This document shows, one piece after another, positions 8,004 through 15,060 of a stretch of DNA of 64,000 nt. Position 1 is the stretch's first letter. Every line of letters begins with the position of its first letter. The notes beneath the pieces are model-generated. The model saw only the letters and a program-made list of their open reading frames with translations. It did no database searches and was not told the origin of the DNA. This DNA is from CAZRHR01 sp964578885 (GTDB taxonomy: Bacteria > Bacteroidota > Bacteroidia > CAIKAF01): NCBI GenBank assembly GCA_964578885.1, contig CAZOEO010000006.1, forward strand, positions 76,911 to 140,910, in the 5' to 3' direction. The translations under genes were made by a program, and so were the position numbers.

Positions 8004-10334
8004 ATGTTATACGGAAATAAAGAATATCAAGTAAATGCAATCGGGCAACTGGTAAAATCAGTTTCCGAATTATTGGCAAAAGATGCCAGTAATAAAGTTT
8101 GCGTTTTCCAAAGCCCAACAGGAAGCGGAAAAACTGTAATGGTTGCAAAATTCATAGAAGAAATTATCAAAGAATTATCCGAAACAGATTTATGTTTTTT
8201 GTGGGTTAGCATTGGCAAAGGCGATTTGCACAAGCAAAGCAAAAAATCGCTGGAAAGAATTTTTGATGGGTTTCCAAACGTAAACCTTTTGGAAGAAGAA
8301 TTTTTTGGTAGCAGAAACTACATTGAGCAAAACGAAGTAGTTGTTGTAAACTGGGAAAAACTTTACAGCAAATACGCATCGGGAGAGAATAAAGGCGAAT
8401 GGAAAAACAAAGTAATGAGAGAAGGCGAAGGCGTTAATTTCATTGAGGTTTTGGAAACCACAAGAGAAAAACGCAAAATCATTTTAATCATTGACGAAAG
8501 CCATTATGCAAGTGATGCACAACGAACAAGTGAGTTAAGAAAAATAATAAGTGCAGATGTAACACTTGAAATGAGTGCTACGCCTAAAATTCAGCCAACA
8601 GCCCAAGACATTGCAAAAGGCAATGCAAAATTCGTTTATGTTGACCCAAAGGACGTAATTGAAGAAGGAATGATTAAAAAGGAACTCATCATTAATGAGA
8701 ACCTTGAAAAATTGGTTGATGATGAAAAAACATCGCAAGACATCATCATTGAAGCTGCATACAACAAACGATTAGAACTAAAAGAAGCGTACGCTAAAGC
8801 AGGTTCAAATATCAATCCGCTTTGCCTTATTCAACTTCCAAACGCAGAAGCTGGCGTTGCAAAGAAAGAAGTAATAGAAGCATTTTTAGCCGACAAAGGC
8901 ATTACGGAAACCAACGGAAAATTAGCAGTTTGGTTAAGTGAAGAAAAGTCAGACAGTTTAGACCAAATTTCAGATTTTGAAAGTGAAGTTGAATTTTTAC
9001 TTTTCAAACAAGCCATTGACACAGGTTGGGACTGCCCAAGAGCACACATACTTGTAAAACTTCGTGATATTCAGAGTTACACTTTTGAAGTGCAAACCGT
9101 TGGTCGCATACTTCGTATGCCCGAACAAATGCACTACGAAGATGAAAACTTAAATACTGGTTTCATTTTTACTAATCTTCAAAAGATTACGGTTCAAAAA
9201 GAAGATTACAATCCGAACATCATTAAACATTTAAAGTCGGTAAGAAAACCAATTTACAAACCTCTATTACTTTCCTCTTATTACAAAAGTCGTGTTGACT
9301 TTGGGGATATTACATTCAGTTTCGGTAAAACCTTGGAAGAAGTTTTTTGCAATGCCTTCGGCATTGAAATTAATCCTACAATGGTAAACACTGCCGAAAA
9401 CGGTGATAAAATAAAAGCCAAAGGTTTAACAACGGACATTACAACTTTTAAAGAAAGTTTGTTGACCGATAAGAAAATAACAGGAAAGGAATTTGACGAA
9501 ATTACTGGAGTGCTTAATGACAGCGATGATAGAACAGCATTAGCCAAATTAGCCGACAATGATTTACAAGATATGTTCAGTTCTGTTATCAAAGAAAATT
9601 TAAGCGGTTTTGCACCAAAGCGTTCTGTTCCGACAGTAAGAGGGGCAATTTATCAATGGTTCAAAAAATACTTAGGTATCAATTACCAAATGGAAAACGG
9701 TATTATTCATATTCAATACTTGTTTTTACACGATAAAAACTTAGCAACTTTTTCAAGACTATTAAGCGAAGCAACAGGACTATATAAACCAATTAAGAAA
9801 GCAGAAGTAAAAGCAAAAATTGAAGAAACTGTCTACGACTGGGACATTAAAAAAGAGGAATTTTTCAATCAACACACTGACGAGAAACTGGACTACAAAC
9901 TTTGCATTTATGAGCCTTGCTATTTAGGAAAAGACCGTTCAACACCTGAAAAGGAATTTGAAAAACATCTTGAAACGAAAGCAGACAAAGTTAAATGGTG
10001 GTTTAAAAACGGAGTGAGCAAAAAAGACTTTTTCGGTATCAAATACGAAGAAAACGACTTGCCTCAAACTTTTTATCCTGACTACATTATTCAACTGACA
10101 TCGGGTAAAACTTTCATTGGCGACACAAAAGCAGGTAGCACAGCGACAGAAGCAAAATCAAGAGCCGAAGCGTTACAAGCATACATCAAAGACCAAAACG
10201 CAAAAGGAAAAAATTTAGTTGGTGGCATCATCATTAAAGACGACACGAAAAAATGGAGAGTTAACCAACAAGATGTTTACAAATACGACAAGAACGATTT
10301 AACGAAGTGGGACTATTTTGACAATTTAATCTAA
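8004..10334 (+). CDS. res: Type III restriction enzyme Res subunit (helicase-nuclease)
   Basis: 776 aa. DEAD-like superfamily 2 motor: Walker A SPTGSGKT at residues 37-44, Walker B DESH at 164-167, motif III SATPK soon after, and motif VI TVGRILRMPE in the second RecA domain. The C-terminus has YPDYIIQL (PD at about 691) and GDTKAG (D-x-K about 707-709), the PD-(D/E)xK nuclease site. Res associates with Mod, runs along DNA from unmethylated sites using ATP and cuts it. All catalytic residues are present. Four bases separate it from the next gene, so the accessory pair belongs to the same transcript. Confidence 0.93.
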   Translation: MLYGNKEYQVNAIGQLVKSVSELLAKDASNKVCVFQSPTGSGKTVMVAKFIEEIIKELSETDLCFLWVSIGKGDLHKQSKKSLERIFDGFPNVNLLEEEFFGSRNYIEQNEVVVVNWEKLYSKYASGENKGEWKNKVMREGEGVNFIEVLETTREKRKIILIIDESHYASDAQRTSELRKIISADVTLEMSATPKIQPTAQDIAKGNAKFVYVDPKDVIEEGMIKKELIINENLEKLVDDEKTSQDIIIEAAYNKRLELKEAYAKAGSNINPLCLIQLPNAEAGVAKKEVIEAFLADKGITETNGKLAVWLSEEKSDSLDQISDFESEVEFLLFKQAIDTGWDCPRAHILVKLRDIQSYTFEVQTVGRILRMPEQMHYEDENLNTGFIFTNLQKITVQKEDYNPNIIKHLKSVRKPIYKPLLLSSYYKSRVDFGDITFSFGKTLEEVFCNAFGIEINPTMVNTAENGDKIKAKGLTTDITTFKESLLTDKKITGKEFDEITGVLNDSDDRTALAKLADNDLQDMFSSVIKENLSGFAPKRSVPTVRGAIYQWFKKYLGINYQMENGIIHIQYLFLHDKNLATFSRLLSEATGLYKPIKKAEVKAKIEETVYDWDIKKEEFFNQHTDEKLDYKLCIYEPCYLGKDRSTPEKEFEKHLETKADKVKWWFKNGVSKKDFFGIKYEENDLPQTFYPDYIIQLTSGKTFIGDTKAGSTATEAKSRAEALQAYIKDQNAKGKNLVGGIIIKDDTKKWRVNQQDVYKYDKNDLTKWDYFDNLI

Positions 10335-10338
10335 AACT

Positions 10339-10911
10339 ATGTTTTCAAAACTATTTAAACTATCATTTGCCATCACAGCTTATGCACCAGTCCTTTTGAT
10401 TTGGTGGCTCGTTAGCGTTTATAGTGTTTTGAATTCAGGTGGAACTATTGGCTTTATCAATTTTTCTGATTTTAAATTTACTGATCTATTCAATAAACTA
10501 AATTTAATTTTCATCTTCCTAATTCTTGTTGCAATCTGTTGGTTTATTCTTTACTTGGCTACAAATAAATTAACACGAAACAGTATTGAAGTTAAGTCAA
10601 TTAAAAGTTCAGACTTAAATATGAATGTTCTTATTTTCAGCTACTTTCTTCCTTGTGTTGAAATTTATAAAAAGGATGTGGTTTATTTAATTGGCTGGTT
10701 TTTGGCTCTTTGTATTATTGTTTATATTAACAAAGGGACATATTTTTATAATCCACTTATAAAACTTTTCAATTATAGTTATTATGAAATTACTACAAAA
10801 AAAGAAGTGACCTATTTGATGATATCAAAACAAAAATTAAAGAACACTAATGAAATAAAAGCATATTCTCAACTAACTGATTTTGTGCTGTTAAATTCGT
10901 CCAACAAATAA
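10339..10911 (+). CDS. kwaA: Four-helix membrane protein, KwaA-like (Kiwa anti-phage system)
   Basis: 190 aa. Predicted membrane segments: about 10-30 (AYAPVLLIWWLVSVY), 58-78 (LIFIFLILVAICWFILYL), 92-108 (VLIFSYFLPCVEIY) and 113-131 (YLIGWFLALCIIVYI). A soluble C-terminal tail follows, with NPLIKLFNYSYYEI and YLMISKQKLKN. Size, topology and the SYFLPC and NP-L features fit KwaA, the membrane sensor of the two-gene Kiwa defence system. The stronger argument is the DUF4868-like partner 8 bp downstream. The gene follows res by 4 bp in the same cassette. I rely on remembered family features; a different four-helix family is possible. Confidence 0.6.
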   Translation: MFSKLFKLSFAITAYAPVLLIWWLVSVYSVLNSGGTIGFINFSDFKFTDLFNKLNLIFIFLILVAICWFILYLATNKLTRNSIEVKSIKSSDLNMNVLIFSYFLPCVEIYKKDVVYLIGWFLALCIIVYINKGTYFYNPLIKLFNYSYYEITTKKEVTYLMISKQKLKNTNEIKAYSQLTDFVLLNSSNK

Positions 10912-10919
10912 TATAGAAT

Positions 10920-11756
10920 ATGCCAAATACAACTTGTAATTTTTTTGCAATTTTAAAAGATGATACAGTAAGAAAAATTGACTTACTGCAAACAATCACA
11001 AATGATATAAGAAACGTTTTTATAAACATTGGGAATTCAATATTAAATGATGATGTTGAAGAAATTTTATTTGATGGCAATTTCAACATTCAAGATGAGG
11101 AAATACTCTATGTTGAACTTCAGTTGCCTGGAAATGTAATTGAAGCAAACACAAATCCAATTGGCTTACAAGTTTTAAATTTGGCTACAGATGATATAAA
11201 AACACTATTTTGGGTAGAAAACAATATTTACTATTTTCAGAATTTTGACAAAAGAAAATTATTACAAAATAAAAATGTAATATTTTGGGACAACAACACT
11301 TTCAATAAGTTAGAGAACAATGCTTTAATTGTTGACAATATTGTAAACGCCATTCACAAAGACAATAAACTTTACTTCAAATCATACGCAAATGCAAACA
11401 AAATATTTAGCTTAATATCATTTTTTGAAGCTGCAAGTGATGAAGTAATTGACCAGTTCGCAACTAATGATAAATTAACAGTTGACGCAAACTGGCTAAA
11501 AGAGAATGGTAACACTATTATTAAAAAGCAAATCACATTAATTCAAAAGAGTAATGTATTGACAAATGCATATCCGAAAAAAATTAAAACTTCGGCAAAC
11601 AAATTTAATTTGACAATTCAACTGGTAGACGGAAAATTAATTTTACCTAATGACAAAAAACAATGTAAAGACATTCTATCGTTTCTAAATGAACAGTATT
11701 ATATTGGATTAATCACGGGTAAAAAGTTCAGGACAAATTCAAAAAGAGAAGCATAA
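10920..11756 (+). CDS. kwaB: DUF4868-type protein, KwaB-like (Kiwa anti-phage system)
   Basis: 278 aa, soluble, Asn/Lys-rich. The second half shows the DUF4868 pattern as I know it: IFSLISFFEAASDEVIDQFA, a short linker, KKQITLIQKSN, a strand with DGKLILPNDKKQ, and the ending LNEQYYIGLITGKKFRTNSK. KwaB is the cytoplasmic DNA-associated effector that works with KwaA in Kiwa. The gene starts 8 bp after the KwaA-like gene and is the last in the cassette, with an inverted repeat just beyond its stop. It is slightly shorter than the roughly 315-residue KwaB I recall. Identification is from motif memory and context. Confidence 0.65.
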   Translation: MPNTTCNFFAILKDDTVRKIDLLQTITNDIRNVFINIGNSILNDDVEEILFDGNFNIQDEEILYVELQLPGNVIEANTNPIGLQVLNLATDDIKTLFWVENNIYYFQNFDKRKLLQNKNVIFWDNNTFNKLENNALIVDNIVNAIHKDNKLYFKSYANANKIFSLISFFEAASDEVIDQFATNDKLTVDANWLKENGNTIIKKQITLIQKSNVLTNAYPKKIKTSANKFNLTIQLVDGKLILPNDKKQCKDILSFLNEQYYIGLITGKKFRTNSKREA

Positions 11757-11766
11757 GCCAACGCAT

Positions 11767-11833
11767 TTGGTGGCACATTTGCAAAACCGCACAAGCCCAA
11801 CGCACAAGCCAAGTTTTGCAAAAGAGCCACCAA
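11767..11833 (+). repeat. Inverted repeat 3' of the KwaB-like gene
   Basis: Arms of 21 nt (11767-11787 and 11813-11833) match in 19 of 21 positions: one reads TTGGTGGCACATTTGCAAAAC, the other its near reverse complement. The 25-nt loop repeats CGCACAAGCC-type motifs. It is 10 bp after the last stop of the cassette. It could be a transcription terminator, although no T-tract follows, or a relict recombination hairpin. Confidence 0.65.
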
Positions 11834-11894
11834 GCCAACGCACCAAGACAGACACGAAATGACAACGAACAAACACTACAGAAAAGAAGGGCGA

Positions 11895-12028
11895 AGTGCT
11901 AACATCGGTTTTGCAAAATGGCGGGTTTCGTGCTTCTATGACAGTTTAGTGCAAGGTTCAAGTTCAGTTTTTCAATTGAACATTTGTGCTGAAAATCGCC
12001 ACCTTCGCAAAGCCGCAAACCGTTATAA
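11895..12028 (+). repeat. Second attC-like element (different sequence family)
   Basis: It starts with AGTGCTAAC and ends with CCGTTATAA. The outer parts (CGGTTTTGC and GCAAAGCCGCAAACC) can pair with bulges. Inside, TGGCG pairs with CGCCA and AGTGCAAGGTTCAA pairs imperfectly with TTGAACATTTGTGCT, giving a long imperfect hairpin of about 130 nt. It differs in sequence from the 144-bp repeat but occupies the same position, 3' to the cassette genes. The remaining 56 bp to the next host gene show nothing else. Confidence 0.6.
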
Positions 12029-12084
12029 TGTAGAACGTGATTTGTCGCTGGCAGTCAAACTACTGCCGAACATTTTTAGCCGTT

Positions 12085-13278
12085 TTACGGCACCACCCTC
12101 TCCGCCAGCACATCCAAGGCATGGAGCATATCTTGTTGCTGTAAAGACATCTCTTCTAATCCTGTATACACCCTTACCACATTCCAGGGCGCTTTACCTG
12201 TGTAGGTTTCGGGACTTTTCGCATAGGCAGCCATGGGAAGCAGCAAAGACTCATAACTCCCCCAGGAACAAGCCAGTTTGAAGACTTTTAAGACATCACA
12301 AAATGCGGCCACATCGTTGAAATCCCGGGCGTTTAAATGCAAAGAAAACATCCCTCCAAAACGACGCATTTGCTGTTGGGCCCAACCATGACCGGGATGA
12401 TCCGGCCTTCCGGGAAAATCAATTTTTAAGACAGCCGGATGATTTTTAATTTGTTCAATGAGGGCTTCCGCCGCGTCGCAAGAACGCATCACCCGCAAGG
12501 GCAAAGTTCTTAATCCACGCAAAATCAACCAGGCATCCATGGCATTGGGTGAAGCGCCCAAGGTCATAAAACCGGTGGTGTGAATATGACGAATTAGCGC
12601 CTTAGAGCCCATCAGCGCTCCGGCCACCACATCGGAATGTCCGGATAAATATTTGGTGGCGGAATGAGCCACCAAATCGAAACCGAAGGTCAATGGATTT
12701 TGTAAAAGTGGCGTGGCAAATGAATTATCTGCAAGGGTAAGGATGCCATGTGCTTTCGCCAATTTGGCCATACCAATTAAGTCGGATACTTCAAAACTGA
12801 GGGAATTGGGACTTTCGGCCAAAATCATCCGGGTATTGGGCCGGATAAATGACCGTAAATCAGCGGAATCGGCCGGCGAATAATAACTGACCTCTACGCC
12901 GTTCGGAATCAGAAAATCCTGTAAAAGCCGATAGGTCCATGAATAAGGCTTCTCCACACATAATACGTGCTGACCGGCATGAACCAACGACAGGACCGCG
13001 GCAGATATGGCGGCCGAACCGGAACTGAACAGCAAGGCGTCTTCTGCCTGTTCTAAGGCAGCCAGTTTTTCCCGTAAAATGGAAACAGTTGGGTTTACTC
13101 CCCGGGTATAAAAAGGTGCGTCGAACTCTTTCTCCAACTTGGTTTGCAAAGAGGCGAAATCTTTGGCGCAAAAATTCGAGGCATAATAAATGGGGGGCGA
13201 AACCGCGTCTTGCCATTCCTGATGATGTTCGCCTGTTTCAAATAAAATACGGCTCCATGCCGCCTCCATCCCTTCCAT
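12085..13278 (-). CDS. Cys/Met-metabolism PLP-dependent enzyme (trans-sulfuration family)
   Basis: 397 aa. Fold-type I PLP enzyme of the cystathionine gamma-synthase/beta-lyase/methionine gamma-lyase family. Visible are the phosphate-binding FSSGSAA (about 84-90), LADNSFATP with the pyridine-binding Asp about 184, and SATKYLSGHSD with the Schiff-base Lys about 209. The family rearranges or eliminates sulfur amino acid side chains; which reaction is not decidable here. The ATG at 13278 overlaps the stop of the upstream barrel gene (TGATG), so the two are likely co-translated. A TTG three bases earlier is less likely. It is the first host gene after the cassette block, converging on it. Confidence 0.85.
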   Translation of the reverse strand: MEGMEAAWSRILFETGEHHQEWQDAVSPPIYYASNFCAKDFASLQTKLEKEFDAPFYTRGVNPTVSILREKLAALEQAEDALLFSSGSAAISAAVLSLVHAGQHVLCVEKPYSWTYRLLQDFLIPNGVEVSYYSPADSADLRSFIRPNTRMILAESPNSLSFEVSDLIGMAKLAKAHGILTLADNSFATPLLQNPLTFGFDLVAHSATKYLSGHSDVVAGALMGSKALIRHIHTTGFMTLGASPNAMDAWLILRGLRTLPLRVMRSCDAAEALIEQIKNHPAVLKIDFPGRPDHPGHGWAQQQMRRFGGMFSLHLNARDFNDVAAFCDVLKVFKLACSWGSYESLLLPMAAYAKSPETYTGKAPWNVVRVYTGLEEMSLQQQDMLHALDVLAERVVP

Positions 13279-14000
13279 CAATACATTTTTCCCAGATTAA
13301 ACACAAAGGAAAAACCCACACTTAAGTGAAACGTATTTCCATGATCACTTTTAAATGTCAAAGCCTCATCTCCTTCCAAATTCATGTCGGCTTTCTTGAA
13401 TTCATGGGAGAAATAGGTGCCTCCCACTTTCAGTCCCATCCCTGCCTGTTGATTTTCAAAGGGGAAATAATACAAGCCAAGTTCGCCCTGAGTGGCAAAG
13501 CCCACATCGTTTAATGTACGCGTTCCGGTATTGGCGTCGAAAATCCCGGAATAATGCACGTAGCCCATGCCAGCCCGAACAGCAGGAATAAAGCCAATGC
13601 CGGAAGGCCAAATTTTCACATATTTCACACTGCCCATCCCAAAAAACTGGGAATTGGTGAGGTTTGGCTGATTAAAAAGTGGACGATAAATAACGAATCC
13701 ATCATACTCGAAATGGGTGCCCACATAAATATTTTTCCACACCTTAAAATGATAATTCAAGGATGCTCCCACAATGGCATCAAAAGCCCTTGCATTGGCC
13801 GGATTCGAAAAAATATGGGGCGCATGAACAGACGCACCCAGCATCATGCGGTAGCCACGTGGAGGTGGAGGACCATTGTTGATGGCAAACTCAATTTCCT
13901 TTATATCCTCATCGTCCTCAGGCAATTGAGCCTGAAGCACAGAAGTGGACATGACACATATCCAACAAATTATTCTGAGATAATGGCGTGCAATTGGCAT
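13278..14000 (-). CDS. Outer-membrane beta-barrel protein
   Basis: 240 aa. MPIARHYLRIICWICVMSTS followed by VLQAQ is a signal peptide. A short acidic and Pro-rich stretch (EDDEDIKEIEF, NGPPPPRGYR) precedes alternating amphipathic strands such as GASLNYHFKVWKNIYVGTHF and ending LSVGFSFVFNLGKMY, with an aromatic near the C-terminus. These are hallmarks of a small outer-membrane barrel. A longer frame starts upstream, but ATG 14000 fits the signal peptide and sits 6 nt after a -7 element. Ligand or role unknown. Confidence 0.7.
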   Translation of the reverse strand: MPIARHYLRIICWICVMSTSVLQAQLPEDDEDIKEIEFAINNGPPPPRGYRMMLGASVHAPHIFSNPANARAFDAIVGASLNYHFKVWKNIYVGTHFEYDGFVIYRPLFNQPNLTNSQFFGMGSVKYVKIWPSGIGFIPAVRAGMGYVHYSGIFDANTGTRTLNDVGFATQGELGLYYFPFENQQAGMGLKVGGTYFSHEFKKADMNLEGDEALTFKSDHGNTFHLSVGFSFVFNLGKMY

Positions 14001-14006
14001 CAATAA

Positions 14007-14014
14007 CAAAGATA
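14007..14014 (-). promoter_or_regulatory. Predicted -7 element, near-leaderless barrel gene
   Basis: The minus strand reads TATCTTTG with only six bases to the ATG at 14000, so the transcript would have almost no leader. Confidence 0.5.
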
Positions 14015-14169
14015 CAAAATTAGTCCGGTAACTTCTGAATCTGCGATTTCGGCCCCTGTTTCTTCGCTTTTCCCCGAGAACATCTGGGCCCGCTCCCATT
14101 CCATTCAGGGTATAACCGTAGTTTCACTTTCTCCTGTAAATGAAACGATGAAGGGTGGAAAAAACGTAT

Positions 14170-15060
14170 TTACTGTACCTTTTTTTTAAAAAAGAGAAAC
14201 CAGGCCACCGTGCCAAAAATGGCCACCTGCACCAGGGAAAGAATCAGCATTTCTGTCACACCCGGCGTTGCTCTGATCCACAGGGCCGGCCCGGGAATCG
14301 AACTGGCGGGAAAAGTAACGATGGCAGAGCCCATCCAATTGTTTACCCAATGAAATGCCCAGGCCAGTTCCAGTCCGTTGGAACGCAGGGTCAGCCAGGC
14401 CATAAACGCACCATTGAGGGAATAAATGAAAAACATTTGCCAAACGCCCAAGGCTTCTACCTCTTTATTTCCCATGTGCATAAGGCCAAACAACAGGGCC
14501 GATGCCAAAATGGCAAACCAGCCTTTGGGTAAAAGGCCATAACTGAAACGCATGGGCAAGGTTCGGAAAAGTAGTTCCTCCATAAGCGACTGTCCTGCAT
14601 ATCCGAAAAAGCCAACTATCGCAAAAGCCAACCAGCCGCCAGGCCAGGTGGTCCATTGATATTCATCGGGAAAAACAACCAAATCGAAAGCCGTAAGAAT
14701 GACCTGAATACCAAGGCAAACGGCAGAAAATTGAAAAAACACCCGCCAACGAATGCCTTCGAATCGTCGAATCAGCTGCATGGGAGTGCCGATGATGCCC
14801 CACTGGCTCACCATCTCTAAAAACAATAGTATGATGAAAAATGGTACCAATAATACCATTAAAGCTTTCCAGGCCGGAAAACGCGAAAACAAGCCATGAA
14901 TAATGGTGGTGGTATCGGTTCCAGACACAAAGGCCAATGGCCAAAGGGATTGTAAAACAACGAAACTGCCTAAGGCCACCAAAAAAAGAATGAGGTGACG
15001 AACGGCCGCCCCTTTTCCAACGGCTAAAAACGAGACATTGTGGTTTATTTCTTTGTTCAT
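14170..15060 (-). CDS. CPBP/CAAX-type intramembrane metalloprotease
   Basis: 296 aa, polytopic. The family signature is complete: MEELLFRTLP with Glu161-Glu162 and Arg166, FGLMHMGN with His195, and HWVNN with His237 and Asn241, the presumed zinc and catalytic residues. Such Abi/CPBP proteins act as membrane-embedded proteases; in bacteria substrates are rarely known. The start ATG 15060 overlaps the stop of the sugar dehydrogenase gene by four bases (ATGA), so it is the third gene of a permease-dehydrogenase-protease operon. The C-terminus ends in a basic tail (FFKKKVQ). Confidence 0.85.
   Translation of the reverse strand: MNKEINHNVSFLAVGKGAAVRHLILFLVALGSFVVLQSLWPLAFVSGTDTTTIIHGLFSRFPAWKALMVLLVPFFIILLFLEMVSQWGIIGTPMQLIRRFEGIRWRVFFQFSAVCLGIQVILTAFDLVVFPDEYQWTTWPGGWLAFAIVGFFGYAGQSLMEELLFRTLPMRFSYGLLPKGWFAILASALLFGLMHMGNKEVEALGVWQMFFIYSLNGAFMAWLTLRSNGLELAWAFHWVNNWMGSAIVTFPASSIPGPALWIRATPGVTEMLILSLVQVAIFGTVAWFLFFKKKVQ

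Larger units (their letters stand above)
6097..12022 (+). mobile_element. Integron-type gene cassette 2 (type III R-M plus Kiwa-like module)
   Basis: The segment opens with GTTAGCACT (6096-6104). Its exact reverse complement AGTGCTAAC occurs at 11895-11903, directly before a second, different hairpin-rich element ending in GTT at 12022-12024. The unit is therefore about 5.9 kb and carries four tightly packed plus-strand genes, unusually large for a cassette, which normally holds one gene. All four genes are AT-rich compared with the flanking chromosome. The unit inserts between the 3' ends of two convergent host genes, disrupting neither. No integrase lies within the window. Confidence 0.55.

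Noticed and set aside
10339..11756. The two genes after res as a toxin-antitoxin pair
   Set aside because: Sizes (190 and 278 aa), four membrane helices and the DUF4868-like ending fit Kiwa better; no toxin motif is seen.
11859..12281. Plus-strand frame of 140 codons across the end of the cassette block
   Set aside because: It runs through the attC-like hairpin and into the antisense of the PLP enzyme gene; product is not protein-like.
12860..13216. Frame within the PLP enzyme gene on the same strand
   Set aside because: Shadow of the real frame; the PLP motifs are all in the longer one.
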